DNA of 64,000 nucleotides from an uncultured Coriobacteriales bacterium (GCA_934646835.1 CAKUES010000001.1:1-64000), one strand, 5' to 3'; shown: positions 26,234 to 34,629, counted from the stretch's first letter. Program-made: numbers and translations. Notes: generated by a model not told the origin, from the letters alone.

Positions 26234-27715
26234 ATGAACATCAAGCAGGCAAAAGAGCAGGTCAAGAAGACCTGCATCGCATATCTCACCAAAGACGCCT
26301 TTGGCGAGTACGCCATGCCGATCGAGACCCAGCGCCCCATCTTCCTGCTCGGCGCGCCGGGTATCGGCAAGACCGCGATCATGGCGCAGGTCGCCGCAGA
26401 GCTCGACTTGGGGCTCGTCGACTACTCCATGACACACCACACGCGCCAAAGCGCGATGGGCCTGCCCTTCATCACGAAGCGCAGCTACGGCGGCCATGAC
26501 GTTGACATCTCCGAGTACACCATGAGCGAGATCATCGCCAGCATCTACGAGAACATCGAGAAGACCGGCCGCAAGGAGGGCATCCTCTTCCTCGACGAGA
26601 TCAACTGCGTGAGCGAGACCCTCATGCCGATGATGCTGCGCTTCCTCCAAAGCAAGATGCTCGGCAACCACCGCGTACCCGACGGCTGGGTCGTAGTCAG
26701 CGCAGGCAACCCGCTCGAGTACAACAAGAGCGCGCGGCAGTTCGACGTTGTGACAATGGACCGCGTCAAGCGCATCGAGGTCGAGCCGGACCTGGCCGCA
26801 TGGCGCGAGTACGCCGTAGCAAGCGGCGCGCACCCTGCCGTGGTGAGCTTCCTCGACATGCGCCCGGACTGCTTCTACCACATGGAGTCCAAGGGCCGTA
26901 GCCGCGAGTTCGTTACGGCGCGCGCATGGATGGATCTGTCGAACATGATGCGTCTGTACGAGGAAAACGGCCTGGAGATCGACGACGAGCTCGTGGGCCA
27001 ATACCTCCAGACAGCGTCGATCGCGGCAGACTTCTGCGTCTACCTGCGCCTATTCAGCAGTTATGCCGCCGATTACCGCATCGAGGAAATCTTGGCGGGC
27101 TCGGCCGACGAGAGGCTCGTGACAAAGGCCGCCAAAGCAGGCTTCGACGAGCGCGCAGCGCTGAGCGGCTTGCTGGTCGATGCGCTGGCCGCGCATGCTG
27201 AGTCCGATGTTGAGCAAGAGCGTGAGCTGGCTCAGCTCAGGGCAGCACTGGTTGCGGCGAAAGGCGCCGACAACCCCGCCGACGCGCTGACCCAGGCGGC
27301 TGACGAGCGCGCTGAGCGCCTCGAGGCGGATGCCATCCGCTACAGAAACGATGCGATGGCCCGCAGCGTCGAGCATGGCGTCATCGAGAGCCTGCGCACA
27401 TGGGCAGCGCAGCTCGCCGGCGGCGGTGCGACCCTCAAAGACGTCGCCGCTGACTACAACGCACGCCTAACGGAGCACAAGGCAGCAGGTGCGAGGATCG
27501 AGAGCGAGCTTGCCGCGGCGCTCGACTTCATTGACGCTGCCTGGGGCGCTGGCAACGAGATGACCCTGGCACTCAACGAGATGACCATGAACAAGGTGCT
27601 CTCTGCCTTCATCGCCAAGCACGGCTGCGATGCTTACTACGACCGCAGCGAGACCCTCATGCTCGATGCCCGCGCCAAGCGCTTTGCCGAGCGCCTCGCG
27701 CAGCTGGAGGCATAG
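26234..27715 (+). CDS. MoxR-like AAA ATPase
   Basis: A 493-residue AAA protein. Walker A is G-A-P-G-I-G-K-T-A (residues ~36-44), Walker B I-L-F-L-D-E-I-N (~117-124), and the sensor region V-V-S-A-G-N-P-L-E-Y-N. Between them M-T-H-H-T-R-Q-S-A-M-G-L-P corresponds to the substrate-facing loop. The last ~170 residues form an Ala/Glu-rich helical extension beyond the usual ~320-residue MoxR, possibly coiled coil. The ATG abuts the stop of the VWA-like gene, so the two should be made in fixed ratio and work as a MoxR/VWA pair. The target protein is not identifiable here. Confidence 0.87.
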   Translation: MNIKQAKEQVKKTCIAYLTKDAFGEYAMPIETQRPIFLLGAPGIGKTAIMAQVAAELDLGLVDYSMTHHTRQSAMGLPFITKRSYGGHDVDISEYTMSEIIASIYENIEKTGRKEGILFLDEINCVSETLMPMMLRFLQSKMLGNHRVPDGWVVVSAGNPLEYNKSARQFDVVTMDRVKRIEVEPDLAAWREYAVASGAHPAVVSFLDMRPDCFYHMESKGRSREFVTARAWMDLSNMMRLYEENGLEIDDELVGQYLQTASIAADFCVYLRLFSSYAADYRIEEILAGSADERLVTKAAKAGFDERAALSGLLVDALAAHAESDVEQERELAQLRAALVAAKGADNPADALTQAADERAERLEADAIRYRNDAMARSVEHGVIESLRTWAAQLAGGGATLKDVAADYNARLTEHKAAGARIESELAAALDFIDAAWGAGNEMTLALNEMTMNKVLSAFIAKHGCDAYYDRSETLMLDARAKRFAERLAQLEA

Positions 27716-27743
27716 GGCGCAGTTGGCGGCGATGTGGCTGGTG

Positions 27744-27778
27744 GTGACACCATTTGTACCAGTGACAAAAGGTGTCAC
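27744..27778. repeat. TGACAC-type hairpin repeat, single copy
   Basis: A 35-bp element with stem GTGACACC/GGTGTCAC and core TGTACCAGTGACA, 28 bases after the MoxR-like gene. It could act as the 3' hairpin of that operon. Confidence 0.85.
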
Positions 27779-27846
27779 CACCAGCCACAGCTCAAGTTAT
27801 CGAACAATCTCCAAATATGGCACCTATCGCCTATAGGCTTGCGTCC

Positions 27847-27852
27847 TATAAT
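27847..27852 (+). promoter_or_regulatory. -10 hexamer for the first tandem radical SAM gene
   Basis: A perfect TATAAT 42 bases before the start codon at 27895. No good -35 hexamer is seen 16-18 bases upstream, so an activator may be needed. Confidence 0.45.
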
Positions 27853-27894
27853 AGATGCGCTGCTATTTCCGACAAGAGGCGTTTGGAGAGACAA

Positions 27895-28959
27895 ATGGAC
27901 CAGAAAGTTCAAGACCTTATCGCGCGTGCCCAGGAGGGCGTTGCGCCTACTCACGAAGAGGCCCTCTACCTGCTCAACCTCGACGAGGCCAGCCCCGAGG
28001 CCACAGCCGTGCGCGGCGCTGCCAACGATATCGTGCGCGCCAAGACCGGCAACGCCTGCACGATGTGGGGTCAAATCGGCATCGACATGTACCCCTGCGA
28101 GGCAGACTGCCAGTTCTGCTCGTTTGCCAAGTCGACCACGTGCTTTACCGAGCACGTCACCATGCCGATCGACGAGGTCGTCGAGCGCGCCAAGGAGTTC
28201 ACGAAGGGCGGCGACCTCTACGGCCTGTGGCTCATGTGCATGAATAGCTACGACGAGGATTACTTCCTCGAGTGCGTAAAGGCCGTCAAAGCGGCGATCC
28301 CGCCGCAGACGCTGCTGTTCTCTAACATCGGCGACACGGATGTGGAGTACTTCAAGAAGCTCAAGGCCGCCGGCCTCGACGGTGCCTACCACGTCAAGCG
28401 CCTGGGTGAAGGCGAGTTCACCAAGATCTCTCCGGAGCGCCGCGAGGCAACCATCGCCGCCGCTCACGAGGCAGGCTTGCGCGTACAGGACTGCTGCGAG
28501 CCCATCGGCGCGGAGACCAGCAACGAGGCCATCGCCACGCGCCTGTTCGAGATCCAGGCACGCGACAACGAGTACGGCATCCACGACGGCTCCGGCGTCA
28601 TGAAGCGCAACTCCGTGCCCGGCACGCGCTACGAGGGCTTGGAGAACGAGATCACGGACCTGCGCCTCGCGCTCATCGGCGCCGTCCAGGTCTTCGTCAT
28701 GGCAGGTCAGGCCGAGATGCCCTGGTTCGCGATCCACGAGCCCAACACCGTGAGCCTGCTGAGCGGCGGCAACAACATCTGCGCGGAGACCGGCTTCAAC
28801 CCGCGCGACACCGCGGAAGACACCTCCGGCCACCACGGCCTCGACGTCCCCACCGTGCGCAGCATGTTCTACCAGGCAGGATTCAGGAAAATCGCCCTGG
28901 CCGACGGCACCCTCATCGACCTCACCCCCGAGTACATGGAAGCCAAGCTCGCCGAATAA
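27895..28959 (+). CDS. BioB-like radical SAM enzyme 2 (tandem copy a)
   Basis: A 354-residue radical SAM enzyme with C-E-A-D-C-Q-F-C (C-x3-C-x2-C) at ~residues 66-73, the family's G-Q-I-G-I-D just before it and F-N-P-R-D near the C-terminus. An N-terminal ~50-residue helical region precedes the barrel as in BioB, HydE and related enzymes. C-C-E-P-I-G-A-E in the middle and N-x-V-P-G-T-R-Y are shared with the next gene, which has the same length and is identical over long stretches, so this is a tandem duplication. GGAGAG precedes the ATG at 27895; longer readings begin inside a repeat. No biotin genes are near. Substrate unknown. Confidence 0.87.
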   Translation: MDQKVQDLIARAQEGVAPTHEEALYLLNLDEASPEATAVRGAANDIVRAKTGNACTMWGQIGIDMYPCEADCQFCSFAKSTTCFTEHVTMPIDEVVERAKEFTKGGDLYGLWLMCMNSYDEDYFLECVKAVKAAIPPQTLLFSNIGDTDVEYFKKLKAAGLDGAYHVKRLGEGEFTKISPERREATIAAAHEAGLRVQDCCEPIGAETSNEAIATRLFEIQARDNEYGIHDGSGVMKRNSVPGTRYEGLENEITDLRLALIGAVQVFVMAGQAEMPWFAIHEPNTVSLLSGGNNICAETGFNPRDTAEDTSGHHGLDVPTVRSMFYQAGFRKIALADGTLIDLTPEYMEAKLAE

Positions 28960-28978
28960 GCGGGCAACAAGAGCGCAG

Positions 28979-29081
28979 ATGACACCAGATGTACCAGTGA
29001 CAAAAGGTGTCACACGGACGACTCACCCATCCCCAAAGCCCCCGGTGTGACACCTTTTGTCACTGGTACATCTGGTGTCAT
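28979..29081. repeat. Inverted pair of TGACAC repeats between the tandem radical SAM genes
   Basis: Elements 28979-29013 and 29047-29081 face each other across 33 bases. They share long stems of the ACACC subtype and sit exactly between the duplicated genes. Confidence 0.85.
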
Positions 29082-29144
29082 CAGACGGCTCACAGGGGCT
29101 TGCAGAACTACCACCCCTCCACATCACCAAAAAGAGGAGAGCGC

Positions 29145-30209
29145 ATGAAACAAGAAATCGCCGATATCATTGCACGTGCCCAAGAGGGCAAGACCCCGAG
29201 CTACGAGGAGGTCATGGAGCTTTTGGCCCTTGACGAGGCCAGCCCCGAGGCCACGGCCGTGCGCGGTGCTGCCAACGACCTCGTCCGCGACAAGACGGGC
29301 AATGCCGCCGTGTTGCTCGGCCAGATCGGCGTCGACATGTACCCCTGCGAGGCAGACTGCCAGTTCTGCTCCTTTGGCAAGAGCCACACCTGCTTTACCG
29401 ACCATGTGACCATGCCGATCGACGAAGTCGTCGAGCGTGCCCGCGACTTCACCAAGGGCGGCGACCTCTACGCGCTCTACCTGATGACCATGCACTCCTT
29501 CGACAAGCAGTACTTCCTCGACTGCGTAAAGGCCGTGCACGCCGCCATCCCCGCGAGCACGCGCCTGGTCTGCAACATCGGTGATACCGACAAGGAGTAC
29601 TTCGAGCAGCTCAAGGCCGCAGGCCTCGACGCCATCTACCACGTCAAGCGCTTGGGTGAGGGCGAGCTCACCAAGATCGCGCCGGAGCGCCGCGAGGCGA
29701 CCATCCGCGCCGCTTATGAGGCCGGCCTCTCCATCCAGGACTGTTGCGAGCCCATCGGCGCGGAGACGCCCAACGAGGACATCGCCACGCGTCTGTTCGA
29801 AATCCAGGCCCGCGGCCGCGAGATGGGCCTGCACGACTGCGCCGGCGTCATGAAGCGTAACTCCGTACCCGGCACACGTTACGAAGGTCTTGCCAACGAA
29901 ATCACGGACATGCGCCTCGCACTTATCGGCGCAATCGAGACCTTCGTCATGGTCGATCAAGACGACTTCCCCTGGATGGCGGTGCACGAGCCCAACACCG
30001 TGAGCCTCATGAGCGGCGCCAACACCATCTGGGCCGAGACCGGCTTCAACCCCCGCGACACCGCTGAGGACACCTCCGCCGGTCGCGGCCTCGACGTGCC
30101 GATGGTGCGTCAGATGTTCTACCAAGCGGGTTTCCGTACTCTGGTGCGCGGCGACGGTTCCCGCGTCGACCTCACCCCCGAGTACATGGAGGCCAAGCTC
30201 GCCGAGTAA
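29145..30209 (+). CDS. BioB-like radical SAM enzyme 3 (tandem copy b)
   Basis: A 354-residue paralogue of the preceding gene with the same cluster motif C-E-A-D-C-Q-F-C, the same C-C-E-P-I-G-A-E segment and the same C-terminal F-N-P-R-D-T-A-E-D-T. Differences cluster in the first 20 residues and in barrel loops (for example T-T-C-F versus H-T-C-F and L-W-L-M-C-M-N versus L-Y-L-M-T-M-H), suggesting different substrate preference rather than simple dosage. AGAGGAGA precedes ATG 29145. No obvious promoter lies between the genes, only the repeat pair, so the two may be co-transcribed with partial termination in the gap. Confidence 0.87.
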   Translation: MKQEIADIIARAQEGKTPSYEEVMELLALDEASPEATAVRGAANDLVRDKTGNAAVLLGQIGVDMYPCEADCQFCSFGKSHTCFTDHVTMPIDEVVERARDFTKGGDLYALYLMTMHSFDKQYFLDCVKAVHAAIPASTRLVCNIGDTDKEYFEQLKAAGLDAIYHVKRLGEGELTKIAPERREATIRAAYEAGLSIQDCCEPIGAETPNEDIATRLFEIQARGREMGLHDCAGVMKRNSVPGTRYEGLANEITDMRLALIGAIETFVMVDQDDFPWMAVHEPNTVSLMSGANTIWAETGFNPRDTAEDTSAGRGLDVPMVRQMFYQAGFRTLVRGDGSRVDLTPEYMEAKLAE

Positions 30210-30227
30210 GCGAGTGCTAGCTTGCGT

Positions 30228-30262
30228 ATGACACACATTGTCACTGGCACAATGTGTGTCAC
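30228..30262. repeat. TGACAC-type hairpin repeat, single copy
   Basis: A 35-bp element of the ACACA subtype with core TGTCACTGGCACA, 18 bases after the second tandem radical SAM gene. Confidence 0.85.
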
Positions 30263-30309
30263 TGGGTTCAACGTCTGAGCAAAAGCACCGCGGGCGCGCA
30301 ATCGAAAAC

Positions 30310-30450
30310 AAAAAGTACGCGAAGTGTTAAGGGTTGAGACAAGTTGTCGAGTAGCCCGAAATCGGCAACGCTCTGACCTGCGGTTTTGCAAGCATCAATT
30401 GCCGTCTACTTGGCCGGTCGCTTCAACCCTTAACACTTCGTGCACTTTTT
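30310..30450. repeat. Long imperfect inverted repeat with AAGTGTTAAGGG arms
   Basis: Arms 30310-30337 and 30423-30450 pair with two mismatches and share GAAGTGTTAAGGGTTGA. The ~85-base centre holds, on the minus strand, GCTTGCAAAACCGCAGGTCA, a core also found inside the large inverted repeats at 34264-34448 and 45279-45418. Confidence 0.8.
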
Positions 30451-30471
30451 AAATCTAGCCACGACTCAACG

Positions 30472-30576
30472 TTGACACCAGGTGTACCAGTGACAAAAGG
30501 TGTCACACAAACGGCTTTTAGGCACCCCCGAAGCTCCTCGTGTGACACCTTTAGTCACTGGTACATCTGGTGTCAA
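30472..30576. repeat. Inverted pair of TGACAC repeats
   Basis: Elements 30472-30506 and 30542-30576 face each other across 35 bases. With the copies at 28979 and 30228 and the large inverted repeat, the 569-base gap upstream of the pantothenate operon is nearly filled with repeats; only the promoter region at 30650-30778 is free of them. Confidence 0.85.
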
Positions 30577-30678
30577 CACACACCCATCACCCCTCCTCGT
30601 CCCTCCCCTAACCGTCCCCAAAAACGCGGTATTCGGACAATCGCAAGGAATTGACTACCCCGCACGCGCGTTAGAGCC

Positions 30679-30708
30679 TTGCAAGCCTTTCATTGACTGT
30701 CGTATACT
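30679..30708 (+). promoter_or_regulatory. Promoter of the pantothenate operon
   Basis: TTGCAA (30679-30684) and TATACT (30703-30708) are separated by 18 bases, about 70 bases before the first start codon. Confidence 0.6.
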
Positions 30709-30778
30709 CCGGCATCGTAAGGAGTGCGGGTGACCTGGAAGGACCGGGCATCCAGCCTCGCAGCACATAACGAAAGGC

Positions 30779-31702
30779 ATGAACGTGACCACGATGTCTG
30801 GTCCGTGCCCTGCAGAGCTAGGCGCGCCGTTGCGCGTAGGGTTCGTGGGAGCCGGAAAAGTCGGGGTAGCTCTGGGACTGCACGCCGCATCGCACGGCGC
30901 GACAATCTCCGGGTACGCCAGTCGCACGCAAGCAAGTGCAGATGCCGCCGCAAAGCGGACGGGCACCGCATCGTTTACTTCGCTGCGCGAGCTTCTTGAA
31001 TCCACTGATCTCATCTTCATAACGACGCCCGACGGCACGATCTCCCAGGTTGCCGGCGAGCTGGCCGCTGCCGCTGACGGCGATTTGTGCGGTAAGGTCG
31101 TCGCCCATGCAAGCGGGGCCCTCGGCTCCTGCGAGCTCGACGCCGCCCGCGCCGCCGGCGCCGCCTGCGCGAGCGTCCATCCCCTCGCAGCGGTAAGCAC
31201 GCTGCCCGCCGATGAGGCCGCTGCCGCAAACCCGCTGGCCAGCGCGTTTTTCACCCTCGAGGGCGACCCTACTGCGGTCAAGGCCGCAGAGGCGCTGCTC
31301 AACGCATGCGGCAACCAGCACGCCTGCATCGACGCTGCCGATAAAGTCCGCTACCACGCCGCCGCCGTCTTCATGAGCAACTTGGTCTGCGGTCTGGCGA
31401 GCGAGGGCCTGGCGCTCCTCGAGGAGTGCGGCTTCACGGCCGATCAGGCCTTCTCCGCGACCCGCGCGCTCTTCATCGGCAACTGCGAGGCAATCGCCGC
31501 CCGTGGTCCGCAAGACGCGCTCACCGGCCCCGTCGAGCGCAACGACACGACGACCGTGGCGCGTCACCTCGAGGCGCTTGAGGGCCGCAAGCGAAGCGAG
31601 TACGCACTGCTGTCGCTGGCCGCCTGCGAGCTTGCCAAGCGCCGCCACCCCGAGCGCGACTATGCGCCGCTCGAGGACATGCTCGGCGCATCCGCCAAGT
31701 AG
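30779..31702 (+). CDS. Rossmann-like / DUF2520 dehydrogenase, candidate ketopantoate reductase
   Basis: A 307-residue cytoplasmic protein. Residues ~18-150 form an NAD(P)-binding Rossmann fold with G-F-V-G-A-G-K-V-G, A-S-R-T in the next loop, and T-T-P-D-G-T-I; the C-terminal half is the helical DUF2520 domain (Y-H-A-A-A-V-F-M-S-N). Such proteins often sit with panB and panC in genomes that lack panE, and have been proposed as alternative ketopantoate reductases. Here it is the first gene of a DUF2520-panB-panC-panD cluster, which would complete the aspartate/ketoisovalerate-to-pantothenate route. GAAAGG precedes the ATG at 30779. The enzymatic role is inferred from context. Confidence 0.82.
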   Translation: MNVTTMSGPCPAELGAPLRVGFVGAGKVGVALGLHAASHGATISGYASRTQASADAAAKRTGTASFTSLRELLESTDLIFITTPDGTISQVAGELAAAADGDLCGKVVAHASGALGSCELDAARAAGAACASVHPLAAVSTLPADEAAAANPLASAFFTLEGDPTAVKAAEALLNACGNQHACIDAADKVRYHAAAVFMSNLVCGLASEGLALLEECGFTADQAFSATRALFIGNCEAIAARGPQDALTGPVERNDTTTVARHLEALEGRKRSEYALLSLAACELAKRRHPERDYAPLEDMLGASAK

Positions 31703-31807
31703 CGCCGCGCAAGCAACGCAAACCATACGGGCCCGCAAGCCCGACACGCACCACCCGCAAGCAAACAAAGACACGGATTCGAACATCAAGCTAAGGAGCA
31801 ATCCACC

Positions 31808-32635
31808 ATGAAGAACACCGTCGCAACCTTCGCACAGGCCAAGGCCGAGGGCCGCAAGCTCAGCATGCTGACCGCATACGACTATTCCACCGCCAAGCTC
31901 GAGGACGAGGCCGGCATCGACGGCATCCTCGTCGGCGACTCCCTCGGCAACGTCGTGCTCGGCTACGAGGACACCCTCTCCGTCACCATGGAGGACATGA
32001 TCCACCACTCCGCTGCCGTCGCCCGCGGCGCCAAGAACGCCCTCATCGTCTGCGACATGCCCTTCATGTCCTACGAGGTCAGCGTCGAGCAGGCCGTGAC
32101 CAACGCTGGCCGCCTGCTCAAGGAGGGCCGCGCCAACTGCGTCAAGCTTGAGGGTGGCCGCGAGGTCTGCCCGCAGGTTGCCGCCATCGTCGCCGCCGGC
32201 ATCCCCGTCATGGGACACATTGGTCTGACCCCGCAGTCCATCAACGCCTTTGGCGGCTTCAAGGTTCAGGGCAAGAGCGAGGCTGCAGCCCGCAAGCTCA
32301 TCGAGGACGCACGCGCTCTGCAGGAGGCCGGCGCCTTCGCAATCGTGCTCGAGGCCGTTCCCGCCAAGCTCGCGACGCTGGTCACCGAGGCAGTCGACGT
32401 CCCGACCATCGGCATCGGCGCCGGTGCCGGCTGCGACGGCCAGATCCTCGTCTACCAGGACATGCTCTCCATGTTCAGCGACTTCTGCCCCAAGTTCGTC
32501 AAGCAGTTCGCCAACGTCGGCCAGGCCATGCGCGAGGGCTTTGCCGCCTACATCAACGAGGTTCAGGCGGGCACCTTCCCCAGCGAGGAGCACACCTTCA
32601 AGATCGACGACGAGGTTTTGGAGAAGCTGTACTAA
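31808..32635 (+). CDS. panB: 3-methyl-2-oxobutanoate hydroxymethyltransferase
   Basis: A 275-residue cytoplasmic enzyme of pantothenate synthesis that transfers a hydroxymethyl group from 5,10-methylene-tetrahydrofolate to ketoisovalerate, giving ketopantoate. The family signatures are clear: L-T-A-Y-D-Y-S-T-A near the N-terminus, G-I-L-V-G-D-S-L-G-N-V with the metal-binding Asp, V-K-L-E-G-G, G-H-I-G-L-T-P-Q and G-I-G-A-G-A-G-C-D-G-Q. Its length is typical. AAGGAG stands nine bases before the ATG. It lies about 105 bases after the DUF2520 gene and 100 bases before panC, in one operon. Confidence 0.97.
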   Translation: MKNTVATFAQAKAEGRKLSMLTAYDYSTAKLEDEAGIDGILVGDSLGNVVLGYEDTLSVTMEDMIHHSAAVARGAKNALIVCDMPFMSYEVSVEQAVTNAGRLLKEGRANCVKLEGGREVCPQVAAIVAAGIPVMGHIGLTPQSINAFGGFKVQGKSEAAARKLIEDARALQEAGAFAIVLEAVPAKLATLVTEAVDVPTIGIGAGAGCDGQILVYQDMLSMFSDFCPKFVKQFANVGQAMREGFAAYINEVQAGTFPSEEHTFKIDDEVLEKLY

Positions 32636-32735
32636 GCTTTTGACCCGCTGATTTTCAAACCCCTCTGATTGCCCGGCTGGGCGATCGATCCGATTTCAAG
32701 TCGCATTTGAGCAAACCCGAAAGGAAGCACATCCC

Positions 32736-33584
32736 ATGCTTACCGTTGCAACTACTGTCGAGCAGGCCAAGAAGGTTATCCGCGAGTGGAAGGCCGAGGG
32801 CCTGAGCGTTGGCCTCGTCCCCACCATGGGCTATCTGCACGAGGGTCACAGGAGCCTGATCGAACGCGCCGTCGCGGAAAACGACCGTGTCATGGTCAGC
32901 GTCTTTCTCAACCCGATCCAGTTCGCCCCCAACGAGGACCTGGCAACCTACCCCCGCGACTTCGAGGCTGACAAGCGCCTGATCGAGGACGCGGGCGCCA
33001 CGCTCGTCTTCCACCCCGAGCCCGAGGAGCTCTACGCTCCCGACGCCAGCACCTTCGTCAACGTCGAGGGCATCACCGCCGAGCTCTGCGGCAAGACCCG
33101 CCCGACGCACTTCCGCGGCGTGTGCACCGTCGTCAGCAAGCTGATGAACATCGCAGAGGCCGACCGCGCCTACTTTGGCCAGAAGGACGCACAGCAGCTT
33201 GCCGTCGTTCGCCGCATGGTGCGCGACCTCAACATGAACGTGCAGGTTGTGGGCTGCCCCATCGTCCGCGAGGCCGACGGCCTGGCAAAGAGCTCCCGCA
33301 ACACCTACCTGTCCGAGGAGGAGCGCAAGGCCGGCCTGGTCCTGTCCCGCGCCGTTGCCGAGGGCATGCGCCTCATGGAGGCTGGCGAGCGCGACGCGGC
33401 CAAGGTGCTCGGCGCTATGAAGGCGCTGATCGAGGCCGAGCCGCTGGCTCGCATCGACTACGTCGAGATGGTCTCCTGGGACGGCATCAAGCCCGTCGAG
33501 CAGGCCGACGGCCCCGTACTCGTCGCCATGGCGGTCTACATCGGTAAGACCCGCCTGATCGACAACTTCATCTTTGGCGAGTAA
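32736..33584 (+). CDS. panC: Pantothenate synthetase
   Basis: A 282-residue ATP-dependent ligase joining pantoate and beta-alanine. The nucleotide-binding motifs are intact: V-P-T-M-G-Y-L-H-E-G-H (residues ~28-38, HIGH-like) and K-S-S-R-N-T-Y (~183-189, KMSKS-like); F-G-Q-K-D-A-Q-Q and S-V-F-L-N-P-I-Q-F are the pantoate and beta-alanine site segments. The start has AAAGGAAG upstream. It follows panB and precedes panD, all in the same direction. Confidence 0.97.
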   Translation: MLTVATTVEQAKKVIREWKAEGLSVGLVPTMGYLHEGHRSLIERAVAENDRVMVSVFLNPIQFAPNEDLATYPRDFEADKRLIEDAGATLVFHPEPEELYAPDASTFVNVEGITAELCGKTRPTHFRGVCTVVSKLMNIAEADRAYFGQKDAQQLAVVRRMVRDLNMNVQVVGCPIVREADGLAKSSRNTYLSEEERKAGLVLSRAVAEGMRLMEAGERDAAKVLGAMKALIEAEPLARIDYVEMVSWDGIKPVEQADGPVLVAMAVYIGKTRLIDNFIFGE

Positions 33585-33686
33585 GACGCCAGAGCCGAGT
33601 TCAGTTTCAAGAGCGGGGCGGCAAATGCCCCGCCTGACAGATACACCAAATAAGTAGGAAAGATCCAAGAAGGGCTTTTAGAAACC

Positions 33687-34082
33687 ATGCTTTTGAACAT
33701 GCTGAAGGGTAAGATCCACCGCGCAACCGTCGTCCAGGCCGAGCTCGACTACGTCGGCAGCATCACCGTCGACGAGGACTTGATGGAGGCAGCAGGCATC
33801 CGCGAGTACGAGCAGGTGCAGATCGTCGACGTCAACAACGGCCAGCGCTTCGAGACCTACGTCATCGCAGGCGAGCGCGGCAGCGGCATGATCTGCCTCA
33901 ACGGCGCGGCGGCGCGCTGCGTGTCCGTGGGCGACAAGGTCATCATCATGTGCTATGCGCTGATGGACAGCGACGAAATCGAGGCCAACCCGCCCCGCGT
34001 CGTCTTTGTCGACGAGGACAACCATCCCAGCCGCATCACCCGCTACGAGCGCCACGGCCTGCTCGAGGACATGGACCGCTAG
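33687..34082 (+). CDS. panD: Aspartate 1-decarboxylase proenzyme
   Basis: A 131-residue pyruvoyl-dependent enzyme making beta-alanine for pantothenate. The self-cleavage site Gly24-Ser25 is present in Y-V-G-S-I-T-V-D, where Ser25 becomes the pyruvoyl group, and the Y58-type segment F-E-T-Y-V-I-A-G and N-G-A-A-A-R-x-V-x-x-G-D are conserved. Length is typical. It closes the pantothenate operon and is followed at once by a strong intrinsic terminator. Confidence 0.97.
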   Translation: MLLNMLKGKIHRATVVQAELDYVGSITVDEDLMEAAGIREYEQVQIVDVNNGQRFETYVIAGERGSGMICLNGAAARCVSVGDKVIIMCYALMDSDEIEANPPRVVFVDEDNHPSRITRYERHGLLEDMDR

Positions 34083-34104
34083 AGACTGAGAGCTGCAACG
34101 ATGA

Positions 34105-34141
34105 AGGCCCGACCCCCACGCTTTTGGGGTCGGGCCTTTTT
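34105..34141 (+). terminator. Intrinsic terminator of the pantothenate operon
   Basis: A 12-bp perfect stem (AGGCCCGACCCC with GGGGTCGGGCCT) around a 9-base loop, followed by five T residues, starts 23 bases after panD. Confidence 0.95.
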
Positions 34142-34263
34142 GCGCCGCGAGAGAGGCGGGACGGAGGTGCGTCACCACCTGCGGTTTGGACGGATGAGAC
34201 CTGACACCCCATCGCCTGCCTCCATCGCTTGCGCCAATCTGGGTGAATCCTGGCGAAAACATC

Positions 34264-34448
34264 GCGGAACTGGGTAGTTTCGAGCTTTGAAATCGCAATC
34301 TGGGTAGTTCGCTTCGTCATTTGGAACGCGCAAGCGGAGTTGGCTTTGCAAAACCGCAGGTCAGGGGCATGCGGCTTGTAGGCTTGCTCGCCGAGCTCTG
34401 ACAAAACTACCCAGATCGCGAAAACAAAGCTCGAAACTACCCAGTTCG
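34264..34448. repeat. Long inverted repeat with CTGGGTAGTTTCGAGC arms
   Basis: Arms of about 45 bases (34264-34309 and 34404-34448) pair with few mismatches. Within each arm the unit CTGGGTAGTT occurs twice. The centre holds TTTGCAAAACCGCAGGTCA, the same core as in the unrelated-arm inverted repeats at 30310 and 45279. Nothing else is seen between the pantothenate terminator and the locus B promoter. Confidence 0.8.
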
Positions 34449-34550
34449 CGCGCAAACCAGATCGCCTCGAGGCGCCCAGACCCGCGTGAATCCCGCCCCC
34501 CGCTCCCCCGACCGCCCACCGGCGCCACACAATTACCTACCTCCTTGGTA

Positions 34551-34629
34551 TGTTATAGTAGCAACTTACAACTATTCGTTCTCGTCCACTAATTGCGTCT
34601 TCTCTGCTAGACTGAGTCCAACTACTGGA
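34551..34629 (+). promoter_or_regulatory. Extended -10 promoter and TCCA/TGGA sites of locus B
   Basis: TGTTATAGT (34551-34559) is an extended -10. Downstream, GTCCACTAATTG (from 34584) and TCCA-ACTAC-TGGA (34617-34629) are related to the dyad at 19392 that precedes the locus A importer. The position, downstream of the -10 and before the binding-protein gene, suits a repressor. Confidence 0.45.

Noticed and set aside
27895..28959. Annotation of the radical SAM enzymes as biotin synthase
   Set aside because: No bioA, bioD or bioF gene lies nearby, five paralogues are present, and the C-terminal N-P-R-D motif is not what I expect of BioB.
27744..30576. Regularly repeated elements as a CRISPR array
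   Set aside because: Copies alternate in orientation, are separated by genes or by spacers that are not unique 30-40 bp sequences in series, and no cas genes are present.
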